DNA of 64,000 nucleotides from the NCBI GenBank assembly GCA_035041965.1, contig JAPYMA010000628.1, positions 124,001 through 188,000 on the forward strand. The letters run 5' to 3'. A program made the position numbers and the translations under genes. This stretch comes from Anisakis pegreffii (lineage: Eukaryota; Nematoda; Chromadorea; Rhabditida; Anisakidae). Positions 38,669 through 53,900 of this stretch are shown one piece after another. Below the pieces are notes generated by a model. That model was given only the letters and a program-made list of their open reading frames with translations, ran no database searches and was not told where the DNA came from. Each line of letters starts with the position of its first letter. The stretch's first letter is position 1.

Positions 38669-41600
38669 CGCGTGCAATCCATCGCTCATCGAAGTGTGAC
38701 ATGCACATTCATTATCGCACTAATGTATGGATATCGTCGGTGACTATCAGAAGAGAAATACAAATCGTCTTCGCACCATCCTTAATCTTTTTTTTTTTCT
38801 CTTTTCTTACTGATTTTTTCTCTTCAACATCCTCAATCAGATACATTACTGATTTTCTGGCGTCACCACTTCATGAAAGTGCCGTTTATGAAAATAGACA
38901 AATGCGATGAGGCAAGAAATGAATAGCAATCAAGCGAACACTTCGAAAATTAGATGACATTAGATGTCCGAGAGCTGTGATTCCAGTTGAGTAGAAATTG
39001 AGTTGGAATGCATGTTTTGCTAATGATGATGACTACGAAACATGCGTTCCTTCATTCAAATCATACCTTTCAGTTAATATAAGTGGTTATGTGATCACAA
39101 GAGACTGAACATAACAGCAGACACTCTTCTGGAAGCAAGCAGCAGATTCACAAAACAATGATTATCTTCGATAAGTACACAATGAAAGTGTGCTAATGTC
39201 AAGAACAACAATAGTTACACGTTGGAATACGGGCGTATTCAATGAATAGCTCATATTCAATCTAACAATAAGCAAATAAGACGCTATCGAGTTAATCTTC
39301 TTGTAGATGCTGCTATATACACATTTTTTGAACCTGCGAACATTCCAAACTCAAAATGAAACGCACACATGCAAGAGATATGTACACCTTTTTACAACTA
39401 ATGAATGAAGTGTGCCATCACTGTAAATCCGATTCGCTGAGTTAGTAAAACTTCAATAGTGAACATCGAACAATATATCTCTGAGCACCGATGAACACCA
39501 CCAGATCAACACGTGAAACTAAATTACACAAAGCACACTTTCTCAAACAATTATGCTGATGCTATGAAATAACGTTCAAGTATGTTTATTTATAATGAAC
39601 GATTGCGTTCAATGCTCATGAATTGTTTAAATTTACGCGTAAAACAGCAGATGCCAATTGATCTCGTTCAATATGACAACACAGCAGCACATCATCGAAT
39701 ATGATAGTAATGTTATAACATCGACAGCAATGGTGTTAAGTAGCTGTTATATGATAATGAAATATTTCAAGGAGAGAATGGCCTGTGATCATCGAATCAA
39801 TAATGGAGAACAGAATTTCATTACTGGATAAGATCGAAGAAACATGTGGACTAATCCATGAAATTGTTGAGTCCTATCATCAAAAAGGAGTTCGGGAGGC
39901 GGAGGTGAGCCCCAAGATGAGCTAGCATAAGCACACGGAGTAATTTGATAAAGAAATGTAATATCAAGAAAGGAGGACTGGAAACACATTGTGGCATGTG
40001 TTAACCTTGGAAATGCATGATAGTGTGGCCAATCGAGGCAATATTTTGTCATTAAACGCCTCATTCGAGTTTATAGTGATTGTGCACGTAATCAACAGAA
40101 AGGTCGAAAGGATTTTGTAATGAGTTTGTTCGCGATTCAATGAATGTGTTGGGGTACAATCTCTCTTCAAAGCCATCAGAGGCAGTCGCACAGAATAGTG
40201 GAAAATAATCACTGATCGTCAGTGTGTGTATGGTGAAATACTCAGTAGTATCTGATAGACCATCGAATGCGAATGAATGGATATGACAATAAAGTATTCA
40301 CAATCTCGAAAAATCATCAAAAAGCATTTGAATGGTTCCTCATCTTTAAAGTAAGTATTAAATGATGAGAAGAAATGAGTCATTCGGGAAGATAAAATAT
40401 GAGATCGCGAAAACCTTCTTTGCGAAGATCAATTGGATTAAAAACAATATTTTATAGTGATACTGATCAATAATATGATTTATAATAAATTCTGCGCTGC
40501 TGACAATGAGATTATCATTGTTGACGAAAGAAAATTAAATTGATGATTCGAATTACAATAAACATTTCTTTGATTTAAATGCTATTTTGATTTAAATACC
40601 TCGGAGATATGTATTTCTGTATGCTTAATTTAAATTTTTTATTTCTGTACGCTTCATTTAAAAACGAACAAATAAGTTCCCACGTTTTTGAAGGAAGTAA
40701 GATGAGGAAGGAACGGATCTACTGAAACAAGTTCTGGATTTATTAATGTTCCTGTGGGGAGTAGAAGTGGGTGTGGGAGTGACGGGTTCCATTCAACAGA
40801 ATGAAGAATTATTTAAGACAATTGAGCATCGGATCTTGAATTGATCATTAACGACACCTAACAATGAAATATTAGCGATTGAATGAACGCTTCAAAACAT
40901 TCATTTTCGTAGTATGGACAGAGACAGGAGCACTGCATATTCAATACGGTATCCAGAAGAGAAGATTCCGTGAAGCGAAGCGATTAGCCATTTAAAAAAA
41001 CTTTGTCACTGTACAAGATCCATTAAAATTTAGAAACGTTTTTTTTCCCGAACAAATGTCGGTGCTGAATACATTATTGTACAATATATATAAAAATTTT
41101 CAATTCATCATTATCATTCACAATCACGCAATTCATATTTTTCTACAATGTAACAATCACATCTACAAATATTCCAAATGCAGAACAAACGCGTTAAATA
41201 TGAATGAATATTCATTTATTAGATGCTTTTTTTTGGAATTTTCAAACAACACAACGAGCACAAATGAATATTCATTAGCTAGAATGACGTTTGTTTGCAA
41301 AAACAAAATACGGAAAAATATCGCACCAACCTGAAATTCATCGATGAATGAAGCGTAAGCGACTATTAAACTGCACGAGTGAGAAGAGTACAGCGACACA
41401 CTGCACAAAATGAATTCGACAGCGAATAGTAAGATGGTGCTTTTTTGGTCAGAATCTTCAAGTAAACAAAAATGATTTAGTGCGATTGCGTTCTTGAAAT
41501 ATTGATGAATGCGAGCGTTCAGAAATTAGACTCACTTAGGGACATTGCACGAAACGAATGAAAACTTTATTATACTGATGAATGAAACTCAACGGCAGTT

Positions 41601-44279
41601 GAATATCTGAATGCATGATGAAGCATCACAAAAAAGAGTACTTAATGAAATTTGAATTCAATTCGCGATCACGAATCATTCCTTCCATCTCATTAGAATA
41701 TTTCCACGAAAGATTTTTCATCACTGGTGAAGTAGCTATGAAATATGCTGCATTAAAAATTCCATTACAAGCGACAACGCCATATATCATTGTAGTTCAC
41801 GGAAAACTGCACCTCATATGTCAACTATATAATTACGATACTAATGATAATTAGAAGAGCAATAATGAGAATGATAACAATGTTGTTGGTGATAATAAAT
41901 GTAGTTTAACAATTCGAGTGAATATGCAATTGTACGAAAAGGAAATGTTCTACTAATTTGAGCGAACGCCTTCCTCCCCTTTCGCAAAATTCTCGTCTAA
42001 ACGAAAGTGAATCGCTCGTCTAAATTAAAAGTATCATCCATCAATCCAGTAATCCATCGTTCTCATTCATTCGACCCAATCAATTTATTGATTTACCAGA
42101 GACGACTCATTGAAATATCACTATAATGAGATTTCATATGAAAACTTCAAAGTTCATCCCATCTAATCAGTGATTCAATTCACCACATTTAATGGGTATA
42201 AACAGAAACTGCTTCATTTTCATATTGTCCCCATTTGAAACTACACTCTCACGCTTATAATTGGTCTTAAGCTTAGGCTTGCATAGCGGTTTTCGAGCTT
42301 TATGGTTTGAGATTCCTGGAGAAATATTCGAACGGAAATCGCTATTTTGAGAATTTTGAAAATGGTGCATTCGGAGGTGACGTGCAACAAGAACGATACC
42401 GATAAATAAGAATAAAGAACCGCAGTCAACAGAGGCGGTCAGAAAGATTTCAAACTGATAGAAATTTTCCGCAAAATGAAATGTAATTTAGACAGTGATG
42501 GGCCAATGAGGCTTTTATTGGGTGCTATTAAGTGTTTTTAACTCATATAATCGAGCATCATAAACAACACATCAGTTTCTCAATAATTCATTCACAAACG
42601 ATACACACAAATATGCATTTCATCAAAACAAACGCAACGTCAATAAACGCACAACAATGAGATCACAATGGGCGTTTGTTTGTATGAACGCATACAGCTA
42701 AACAAACAGAACAATTAAAGAGGATTGTCAATGAACACATAATCTTTGCTCACTGCGATTGGTTATTAATATCAGTGCATATAAAACAATGAATAGATTC
42801 ACACTTCTTTGTGTAATCAGTGAATATTTATTCAGTGAACAAATTGTCGTAAACGGATCAACGATTCACGAATAATGATATCCAACGGTTATTTGCGTGA
42901 ACAACGCATTCGCAATGAATTTGTTAGTTATAATGATGGATGGGTCAACTGTTATAATAAGAATATTATGAGTGTCATTAGTATTAACAATATTGAAAAG
43001 TGCTGTGGACATTCATAGATTTCACGAATAGATCTACCTCTTCAGTATTCAACTGTCTATGACGAGGTACAAAACGATGAAAGGAACAAATATGATTCTC
43101 TGCGAATGAACCCTCTGAATTGGCATTAGTTTGAATGACTAATTAAATTCAGAGCAATTGGAATGATATAAAAACAAGATTACGCACTCAATGCGCTCTA
43201 AAACCATTCAATGGATCGCTGATCGGATGACTGATCGCTTTTTATTTTTCGTTCTCAACGAAAACAAAATCCATTTCAATGACACAATCAACTCGTTCCC
43301 AGTAATTGCACAAAAGTTCAACGTGAAAATGAGGAATATTCCAATGAATCAATGCTATTTAAACACCAAATACACTGTTGAATGTATATCCTCGTTAGCA
43401 ACATAAAAATCCTGATCCTCAATGCCACCGAATATTTCAAATGATCGAAAAAAGAACATTTCAAATCTGCAGCAAATTTAAATATTCTTCTCCTTTGAAT
43501 GACAAATTAATATTCATAAAATTATTAAAATCATTCAACCATTTTACAGCGTATGTACAGACAAATATCCAATTTTTGGTGAGAAAGTGAAAAATTCTGC
43601 AAACGCAATAAATAATTCCTTCGAACTTTGAAACGATCATCGTAAAATGCGGACAATTCGATAAGCAAAATGTTGTTCGAAACACATAAAAACATCGACA
43701 ATAACCCACTCTCAAATAACATTAATATTCACATTACACAAACAAATGAAAAAACGCATAAAAACTAGAATGTACACTTGAAAAATAAGACAAATTGTAA
43801 GTGCAAAATAGAGCGGTGATCAAACTATAACATGTGACTACTAACAAGTATGAAAACCAACATCAACATCTCCAAAAAAAAGACAATCAATCTGCAGACA
43901 GAGTACAAAACATTGTAAACATTGAAAATATTGAAACATGATCAACATATAGAATTTCAAACTAGAAACGAAATTTACGCAATGAATATATGATACAGAT
44001 TCAGATTCTACTCGAAAAGTAGATGCGTACGGTTCCACTAGATGTTAAAATAGTGCCTTTGAGAAGGATAATACTTAGTCACAAACGAGAATTAAAAAGT
44101 CAGTGAAGTGGTTTGTAGATGAGTGAAGAAATGAATAAATAGGCAAATGTTGTGTGTACGCGAACAACTGATCAATTCGAACAGGTAAATGACAAATATC
44201 ATAACTAACGAGCAATTCAGTATGAAAAAAAGTAACAAGATGTTTTTTGAAGTGAAACGTCAACTTCTAATCGCAAATG
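38669..44279. other. Long gene-free stretch
   Basis: No gene supported on either strand. Open frames (for example 40064-39789 minus and 41615-41854 plus) lack family motifs and partner exons. A 23-base unit TATTTCTGTATGCTTAATTT recurs once at about 40610 and 40640. Confidence 0.45.
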
Positions 44280-46208
44280 TTAGTGTTCATTTGTGGCCGA
44301 TGGTAATGGAGATGAATTAAGAGGTTGTTTTTGCTGCTTGTGTACGACAGTTTTATCGTCATCATCTGAATTGCTAATATCCCCAAACACCTGCGTTTCG
44401 GCCATGTCAGACGATGGCTCTTTCGCGATTATTTCTTCTGGTGTTATCACCTTAACGCATTCACCTCTTTTTATACTAGCATTCAAATATGTATTCACAT
44501 TCACTATTATATATTTTAGCGCAATACCAGAACAATCGAATAAGTGAAACATAAAATTCCCAAGATATAGTGAACTAACTGTTCATTCAATAATACAAAT
44601 ATGAAGATTACTTCTAGTGAAGAACACAGATCTATTATTCGAGGACAGTTCGATTATGATGAAATTTTTAAATACGAATTAAAGCAATAAAATGGAGAAT
44701 CACTGCCGATAGCAAAAGCAATAATCGTCCCAAATGGGAGTCACTGCCATCTCAAAACTAGAAAATTATGAAAATAAAAGCAATAAATAAACACCCACCT
44801 CCCAACGAACAGAATTCGCTTCGAGATCAGCACGCAAAAGACGTTTCAGTTCTCGTTCAACCTCAGGTGCATCCATGTATTTCTTCTTTTTGGTTTTTCG
44901 AAATCGCTTCTTGCGAACATTTTTCATTGGTGCTGTCACTGTGAGAATTGAAAGAACACAATTAAAATTTAAGTCACAACCTTACGAGCCATCAGTGAAG
45001 TGTAAACGACTGAAGCATATTATGTGGATAAACCTTTTCAAATCATATCACATTTCCATTTCCTAACAGCTTGACACACGAAGCATTCTGAGAAATGAAA
45101 CTGACCCAACTTAACCATTAAACATGAAAAGTAAACAAACAACCGAATTGTGTTTTTCGCAAAAATTCATCAAGATTAATGAACATGACGAATCCATCTT
45201 ACTGCTGACCAGTACGATGGATTTTGTATGCGAAAAACTTTCAAAAATTCGATTCAATTCAAAGACCGAAAAATGACATACGTCCATGTGGGCATTGATA
45301 AATCTTATCGCGTTTAGCCTTTGGCATATCACTGGCCGCTTGAGGATCTAATATAGGTTGCATATCATGCGAACATATCATCACTTGGGATGCATCCGCC
45401 ACTTTGTATACATTCTTCTTATCGATTGTTTTCATTACCTTTTTAAAGAACACTTAAGATTATTACGTATTTCATATCCTTTCCCAATGAGTAAATTACT
45501 GATATACGTTAGTATGCAACAAATTTCATTCTGTTCTTTCCTGCTCTATCAACCAATTTCATATATACAATTATTACGAATGATTCTACGCAATAATCAA
45601 ATAATAGCGTAATACCAACGAAACTGAAGACAAGAAAGCTGCATTGCCTTCGTCAGACTGGAAAAATTGTCAATCAGTTTTACTTTGATGATTTATTGAG
45701 TCTCAAATCGAAGATAAATTTTGCAGAGCAGAAATCAATCAACGAATCAATTAAGTTCGAACCTCACAAACACAAGGAAGATCGTACAGTTTCCCAGACA
45801 TAATGCGCTGTCCAAAGCGAACGTTTGCTGTTCGCATATCGGGATGAAAGCTTATCGCTAACTCCTCTCGACTTCCCTCATCCACCACTTTCCCTACAAT
45901 TTTGTTGTGTTCACTTCAGCGATCATTTTATTAACGTCCATGTGGATACTAATAATTGTTATCACGTTCAGCCATTTGTTCAAAAATTTTTCACCTGCTC
46001 AAATCAATGACGTTCGATGATTACACGTATTCACCAAGACAACACAAAAAATACTGGGTTTTTTTTTTCCAAATTTACCTATTTTGTCGGCCACATCCTC
46101 AGGAAATCGCATTATAATATGATTTTCCCAATCTTGTACCTCTTCGGCAACATCGACCACTCGTTGTGGTACTCGTTTCGCTAATATTTTCGATGAACCT
46201 GCCGACAT
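44280..46208 (-). CDS. taf7: TFIID subunit TAF7
   Basis: TAF7 (TAFII55) binds TAF1 within TFIID and holds back its acetyltransferase activity until transcription starts. Exons on the minus strand: 46208-46079, 45893-45763, 45438-45282, 44938-44799, 44450-44280; phases agree, 242 residues. Seen in order: [49 protein letters not shown], and the most conserved block [19 protein letters not shown] with LKRLLRAD and SVRWE. The human protein has 349 residues with a longer acidic, coiled tail; here the tail is short and acidic (ISNSDDDD). The ATG follows AATTTCAGG directly, so a cis or trans splice acceptor lies at the start codon. Head to head with ZNF830. Confidence 0.93.
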
Positions 46209-46866
46209 CCTGAAATTTACTTCCCAGTAGATCAATTTCAAACAGAATATCACAACGATAAATAATGATTAAGTTGCTATCATCAAAAACATTCGATATG
46301 TACCTTTGATAAAATTGATTTGTGCAATTTTTAAAAAGATCTCAAAGCTTCTACATTCAGCAGAGGAGAATTGGGGTCATTTCGGCAATTGCTGAAACGA
46401 GCCGTATAAGTCGGTCCAACTCATACGGGCGAGTTTTTGAAAACTGTTCGAAGCAGTTCGCGAAAAGAATGATCGTTACTTTAGCGGAGCTGAGGTTCAG
46501 TCTCACTCTGGATGGACTACGTCTCGAAATCTCTTCCAACTCAGGTTCAGGTTCATCCTAGTCTCACGCTGAGGTTTATTCTGTACTGAACCAAGCTGAC
46601 CATTTGGAAGGGTGATCACTATGAGACGAGGTGCCAACAAAAGTTTAGCAATGAAACGCGTTGCCTGCATCTCTAACAGAGTGGCAAAGGATTTCACATT
46701 GTTTCCGAATTCATTTCAAAATCAGATTCAATTCAGTTAATTAGAGTATTTGAATGTCTTTCGAAGGGCACCGTGTATTGCCGTAAATGTGTCTTAAATT
46801 GACGATTGATGAGGTCGTTATGCTCTGAAATTAATCATTACGAATGATTGCAGAGAAGTGACCGAG
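46209..46866. promoter_or_regulatory. Shared upstream region of TAF7 and ZNF830
   Basis: The 658 bases between two divergent start codons, GC-richer than the surroundings between about 46380 and 46680. No coding exon with a recognisable family. It probably contains both promoters; this is inferred only from layout. Confidence 0.5.
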
Positions 46867-48910
46867 ATGAGCAGTGTTTCCTTGAAAGTGAGCATTAATC
46901 CTGCAATAGCAAAAGATCTTAAGAATGGAAATCTTTTATGTATGATCTGCAATACTCAGGTTTGTGAACTCTTCAAGAGATCTCTCTGAACTGACGGTTC
47001 TGGTGATGAACTTGAACTATGTAATCGACTGATACAATTAATCAATTCGCACAGTATTGATGTCATTTCGCTGAAAAGAATTCACTAAAAATGGCAAAAT
47101 TTGGAAAATTTTCTTTATTTTCTTAGTTAGGGTTCATTCTTAGTTAACATTTCAGCACACCGATACTCAAAATTTACCCACTGAACCTGTGATAAGTTTA
47201 TTCCTAATTGAAGGTGAAAAGTAAAATTTGGACAGCACATTCGAACGGTCGTAAACATCGTGAAAATATTGAAAGATTGAAAAAGCGTCATGCGGCTAGC
47301 ACTCAGTTGGCACTCAAACGACCACCTCCGGAGTTGGATCCTCAAGAGGCATCTCCGTCTAGTGCACCTGTTAAAAAGTCCAGAGGTAAACAACACTTTT
47401 CACGTAATATGAATTACTAATTAATAACAAAATGGGATAAATTACTGATTTGTGATCACTGATCTACGCAAGCGCAGATCCTAGAGGCGAACCGCACTAC
47501 CCCTCCCTTCCTCCACCCTGGAGGTTGAAATAAAAGGGGAAAAAAGAGAAGAAGAAGGGGAAGGGAAAAAGGAAGGATGGAAGGAAAAGGACAAAAAAGT
47601 AAGCGTGGGAAATAGAAACCGCTGAATTTTGCCTCAAATTTCAGCTATTTTTCTACAGCAAACATTTTGTACCTCTAAAAGGAACCCTGACTCGGTCACT
47701 TTCTGTTATATAGTATCTGGAAAAAAAGTGAAATAATCACTCAATTTGATTAAAATACAAATCATTTGTTAAGTTGTCATGTTCTCATTCAGAAGAAAAA
47801 GTTGATGCTGAAATGGAAACAATACCCTCAACGCAAACACCCTGGCAACGTGGTAATAAAGTGGAAGAAAACAAATCGAAACGACCTTCTCGAAAGAATG
47901 TCATTGAGGGAGTACCGGAAGGTTTTTTTGATGATGAGAAACTGAATAGTCGAGTAAGTTGGAAGATTTATTTGTTCTCTTACGAATATTGTCAGTTGCT
48001 CAGTCGAAAATCTTCTGAAGCAAAAAAAACATGCGTATGACATCGAATGGAAAACTGATTTGTGGTGATGGAAAAAATAATGGACTTACAATTAGTCAGT
48101 TGGAAACGATAAAGTAATTTTATAAGTTGCAGTGAATTATTTAAAAACTGAACGATCGGCTATGATAAGTCTTTAAAGCAGTGCACTTTTAATTGTGAAT
48201 TTATGAAGATGATTTTGAAAAAATTAAATGAGAAAAGAGTCGAACGAACTGCAGGTAGTTGAACGAATTGAGAAGGAAGAAGTAATGGAGAAAGAATTCT
48301 CAAAGTTTATGAATGAATTGAATGAAGCAGAATTGGAAAAAGAAGAACAACAAGATATCGAAGAAGAATCAACTGCAATTGAGCATGATATTGAGCATAT
48401 TGATGAACAGGTCGCTTGAAGTGTTTTTATTAGTTTGGTTTATGATAAAACAATGTTTGAATTCTATACAAATTACAGTTGCGTGTGCTCAAATCTTACA
48501 TTTTTCAGATACTGTAATTAACGATTAAGGAAGAATTTTGCGAGATAGAAAAGCAAACATTTCAAATGAATTTCAATCTATTTCGACCTGATTCAATTAG
48601 ACTTTTGAACTTTATATTCTCAAATTGAAATTTATTTCTTTAATTCGTTCGGATTAAATTGAATGCTGTCTGGAATTTTTCAGGGGAATGCTAGTTGAGT
48701 GTTTGATTTCAGATAAATCATTGGAAGCGAGTGAATAGACTCGAATTGAAGCGAGAAGAAATTTATAGTAAATCGACAGTACCAAACGAAACTGAGCAAC
48801 GGTTGGGACAAGAAAAACAAATGGAGATTAGTGGCGATGACGAGAATGATGCTGATGGAGATGATGACTTTGATTTCGATCCCTCGAATTGGAGAAGTAA
48901 ACAGATTTAA
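46867..48910 (+). CDS. znf830: ZNF830-like zinc finger protein
   Basis: Ortholog of ZNF830 (CCDC16), a nuclear protein tied to pre-mRNA splicing and genome stability. Exons: 46867-46959, 47214-47385, 47793-47953, 48255-48410, 48713-48910; phases agree, 259 residues (human 372). The single zinc finger is LLCMICNTQ followed by WTAHSNGRKHRENI, split by intron 1. Then come a low-complexity linker, the family signature EGVPEGFFDD, a glutamate-rich coiled coil (EFSKFMNELNEAE), IDEQINHWKRVNRLELKREE and an acidic end with DFDPSNW. The start lacks the longer basic N terminus of the human protein. Exon 4's start at 48255 (after CTGCAG) is the least certain boundary. Confidence 0.9.
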
Positions 48911-50946
48911 TGAATAAATTCCAATCGAACAATTTTTTGCGCAATTCAAAAATATCATACGGAATTAATTGGCGACAACACAAACATGTGGATGTGTATT
49001 ATACGCACTATTCTTTATCTTTTGATGAATGACGGATACAAATAATTAGCGAACGTGTTTAAATTTTGAACTTTAACTTAACGGGCAAATTTCGTAACTG
49101 AATATATGTCGACTTAAAATTGGAGTCGTACTTGAATCATTTCAGCGTGATTCTTGTCATTGAACTTAATTTTGTAACCAATGGTCAAGGGAAAATCGAC
49201 TTGTGGAAATATCGTAAAATATGTTGTTAATGTATATTGTTAATATCGTTAAAAAATGTGTTGTATAAATCTCGTAAAATGCGTGTTCAGTTTACTTAGA
49301 TATAAACCCTAGACTCTTAGGTTCGCGGATTTGGAGTGTGTGGAGAAGGGGGTTTCATTCAGGGGATTTTCGAGCACTTTTGCTGTCAAATTTTGCATAT
49401 CTCCAACTGAATGATTGCACATCTATCGGGGAGAATCTCCACTCAAGAAGACTCTTTAGTTGGCGAGAGGAGGAGTCCTATTCTACGAGTAGCGTTGGCG
49501 AGTAGCGTTTTGATTCGGTGTTTAATTGCAAGAAACATGAATGTCATGACTCAAATGGTGTTTGTGATAATAGAATGATGCTAATTGCATCGTCACCGCA
49601 GTGTACGATCAAACGGGATTTATTAAACAAGATTCATCTTCACAAACAAATCAAACCTGATAAGGAAACAAACCTAGAAGAAGCACTCAACAAAAAACAT
49701 AACAAATCTCTGATGATATGCAATTGTGTAAAACTTAAAATCTGACAACATATCAAGGTTCAACAACAATGCAACAACATGAAAACCAAACCACAACAAT
49801 ATTCAAGGTTGTTACTCGACAATACGTAAAAACAAACAAATTCCAGAGATCCAAACGTCACTTCCAACAAAACAAAATATGTATGAGTATTTCAACGTCA
49901 ACTGCCTTTGCTGGCCAGATGATTGAATGAGTCCAATTCATCATTAACGGTCTGATTAGAGTATTTTCTATTTCGAAAGCTCGATGCCAACCCTCGTTTG
50001 TTAAGCAGCCATTCGACGCAGACTAATGAAAGTATTCACCCGAAATTCAATAGCATTCCCTCAAATTTTCTACATTCCCTCAAACCACGATCTGACTCGA
50101 TGCAACACACATCAGAAGTCGATACATTTTACGGAACTAAAATGAATTCAAAATCCAGAATGATGAACGAAAGCGAATGAAAAAATAAAATATGGAAACT
50201 GATAACAAAAGTTGCAATAACAAATACGTAAAAGTTAATGCACTATTCAATAATGCCGTCTTATAAAAAATTTCACATATCAATCAACTAATTTCAGACG
50301 ACGATATTTTTCAGTGGAGACGCCCCAAACGTATTCAACAGAATAACATTTTCAAGAAGACATTTTCACTAAGAGGATACGCAATCTTGATGCACATCTT
50401 CTCGCTGAAAATTCAAACTTCGTAAACTTATAACACAACAAACACACTTGATTACAACAAACAACTGATACTTCTTCTTCAGAGAAACAAAAAAAAAAAC
50501 AAGTAATGCGAATGGAATTACAAAGAATATGTCAACATGATCTCATAGAACTTATAACGTTATATAAAGCTGCACAACTACTTTTAATTTGCAATAAAAC
50601 ATAATTAGAACTGAGACAACGATCTGAAAATGAGGATGGAAATTTTCACTGATCACTATTCGTGACAACATTAAGCTGGGGACAAATTATATGAATTGAT
50701 AAAATAAAACAGTGTAAATAACAAATTAATTTACGTATTCTTCAACACTGCAAAAACGTAATCGCAGCGATTAAGATGGTTTTCACTCGAACGATCGATT
50801 TAATGAAACAGTTCTTTCGGACAAGTACACAAGTAATGCACACTCAATTTTACATAAAATAAAATTACAGATCACCTCACCTTATGAATGCAGAAATGGA
50901 ACAAATTTCACTTAAATTACAACTATACAAATACAACAAAAATCAA
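48911..50946. other. Convergent intergenic region
   Basis: Between the 3' ends of ZNF830 and the NADAR gene. Open frames at 49518-49745 and 49998-50180 show no family motif. Nothing else seen. Confidence 0.5.
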
Positions 50947-53900
50947 TCAATCACTAACAATTTCACCTTCACTCAATTCACTTTCATCGATCGGTTTTTT
51001 GGGTGGTTTTGACTGTTTGGGGGGAGGAGGTGACGCTGTGCCGCCACCACCTTGACGATGAGGCGTTGGCGACACGGGAGTCATTTTGAGTTGCAGTGGG
51101 CTTCGACGCTTCGACGAGCCTCTGTCGTACCTGTTGTTATCGTCTTTACTCTCCGAATGCTTCGATGACCTGTTCGAGTCCTCGGGTGAGTATCGCCGTC
51201 TGTTCGAAGACTGCTGCGGCATCATCATTTTATTGCGTCGATTCTCTCGACCCTCTTCCCATCTCCGAATCGGCGAATACGACCGCAATAAAGGTGTCGG
51301 CTTATTGTTCATATTCATGTTCATGTTCATACCCATATTCATATTCATGCCCATATGCATATTACTGCCCATGTCGCGTCTATCTCGGCGATGATCCATC
51401 ATCGGAGGAGGTTGATGCTGCTGTTGGTGTTGCGTCGCTTTCAGAGGTCCTCCTCCTTGAGCGGGCGGTGGACCTGGTGGCGGTCCATCAAGCTGACGTT
51501 TACGCTCTTCCAATGTCCTGAAATCGCTCAATCCCCTTGAAATTCTATTTAAATTTCAACATTGCACTCATAATATGAAAAACATCAGTATACTATTCAT
51601 AACCACTTCATTATTTAAAAGAAACTCTTCAGAAGCAAAATGGAAAAATCAATTCAAATTGATTGAAAATTTATATTCAAAGTCCAAAAGTCACACGTTT
51701 ATATCTTATCACCAACTTATCTCTTACATCAAAGTTTCCCGATTACCATTTCAGCACTTCTTTCTTCGAGGATTCACTCTTGGACAGCGCTGTTTTCACC
51801 CGAAAAATCTCTTCAATGAAAGAAACAATCAAACTGAACAATGAACCTTCGAGTGTTCTGCATCTGTGTAATCTGTTTCGCGAGCATGTTCATTTCGTTG
51901 TTCTGCATCTCAGTCTCGTTCAGTCGATGCACCATTCGTGTACACAACCGTCCGAACATACCCCTCAACTCCTCACACGAATAACTGTCCAGTCCTTCTT
52001 CGGCAGCTCTTTCTTTCGCGTCCAACTCTAAATAATTCGCAATAACTCAATTGATCACTTATCAGAGTTATCACTCTTATCGTACTACTACCTAAACCGA
52101 CAACATTGCTACTACTTGGAACTAAAGCGTATTACTTCTTTAAATCTTGCCACTCTTAAATGACATTTCTATAGCTCAAATTGCATTCAGTGTTACTCAC
52201 TGCTTCTTAACATTACACCCTGCGTACTATGGCTATGCACGTATTTAATCAACGATCCGCATTCTATTCGTCGTAACGAACAACTCGGAAAGCACTCATT
52301 ATTCAAAAGAAACGAAAACGAACGCAACAACATCGCACACCAAATCAATTTCTTCAATGATTTTTAACAAAAAAATTACAAACATTAAAAAACGATCAGA
52401 GAGTAAAATCGATTCATAACTAAACGCACCCTCAATGATGTTCGTCAAACGATTTTCATCCATTGATATCAGCCTCGGGGGCATCTTCTTTGAGTTCGCT
52501 TGCATCCACAAATCATTTTCACCATAAATATCTTTCTTCTGTTTCGCCAACAGTAAGAAAGGATCTGAAATTTTCCTTTTACGATTGTTACTTATAATAC
52601 CTCAGCTTGCATACTTATTAATTTATTTATATTCCAAAGAGCATTCATTAAAACGCGGTCATTTTCTTTCTTGTGCTTTGATCGCTTTGATGATATATTT
52701 ACCAAAATCGACGACAAACCACAACCGAAATTTCATAAGAATATATGGAAGTTAATTCAATCAAAAATTTCGTTTATGTATGAAATGTTCCATCTTCCAA
52801 AAAATCCGATCAGAATCACAACATTTTGAGAATAATCTAACTGGCACTAACTTGCCCACAGAGCCGAATAGTTATTTGTATCAAGAACATAGAACGGTGA
52901 TCGCCCGATATCAACGTAATAATTTTCGCTTGGTGACTCCGAACCAAGAATCTTGAAAGCAACTGTCGATTACAGCCGACAGTGGACAACACGATTCATT
53001 ACAATCAATATTATTTTAGATCATTACCACCACTAAATCAGATCAAGTCAAGCTCAATCAAAAGCAAATTTCCATAAAATAAATACATTCTGTTCGAGAG
53101 ATTCTCATCAGAATTACAAACTGTTCCGAACTTCAACCAAATTCAAGTTTTTTTTTTTCAAACAAACTAATGAGAAAATATGGACCAATAAAAAGAACTG
53201 AGACTTTTCAAATAGCAGACTTCGGTCGAAGAAATCTTTTCTCCACCTTTTGATGTAATCACCAAATTAAATGACCAAACAGATGCATAAGCGAAAAAAC
53301 TAACACAAATGGGATGCGTAAATATAATATAAAGACGAATAAACAAATGAATGAATGCGAATGCGCGACTACGAACCACGTCAACACCGATGGGAAGTTC
53401 GGGAAGTTGATGTGGGAAGACGCCCTTCAACATGAACTCTCGTCGTAACTCCATCAGAATACATCCCAAACGATTTCCACCCAAGTACGGCGGTCTGAAT
53501 GCCATCGGACGTAACATTGAATCGAACAGCTGCAATCGAATCAAATAACCAGTATAATCCACAACTTGAAAATAATCCGTCGGAATCACTGTGAATTGGT
53601 TCGATCGAGATATTACTTTTCCCCAACATTAAACTTCGAAACTTCTTAAATTCTTAACAATAATGACCAGATCTTGATGAATGTTCCCAGAATAACAACC
53701 GATAACGATGAATTGTCATGTTCGAAAACAAAATCAAGATCACCTCCCAACCCAAACAGACCTGTTTCGTGTCGATATCAATGTTGAAGAGCCAAGCCCT
53801 CAAGTCACGTTCCCTCATTCCAATCGACAACTCGCCGTCAATCGACGCAAATCGACAGCAATACACTAACAACGCGTCATTCGTATCCAACAACGCTCGT

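Noticed and set aside
40610..40662. Two copies of TATTTCTGTATGCTTAATTT-like unit
   Set aside because: Too short and AT-rich to separate from chance.
46322..46697. Overlapping ORFs on both strands between TAF7 and ZNF830
   Set aside because: No motif in either strand; best explained as promoter DNA of higher GC content.
51086..51540. Long plus-strand ORFs opposite the NADAR last exon
   Set aside because: They are shadows of the GC-richer coding exon on the minus strand; the cysteine- and serine-rich translations match nothing.
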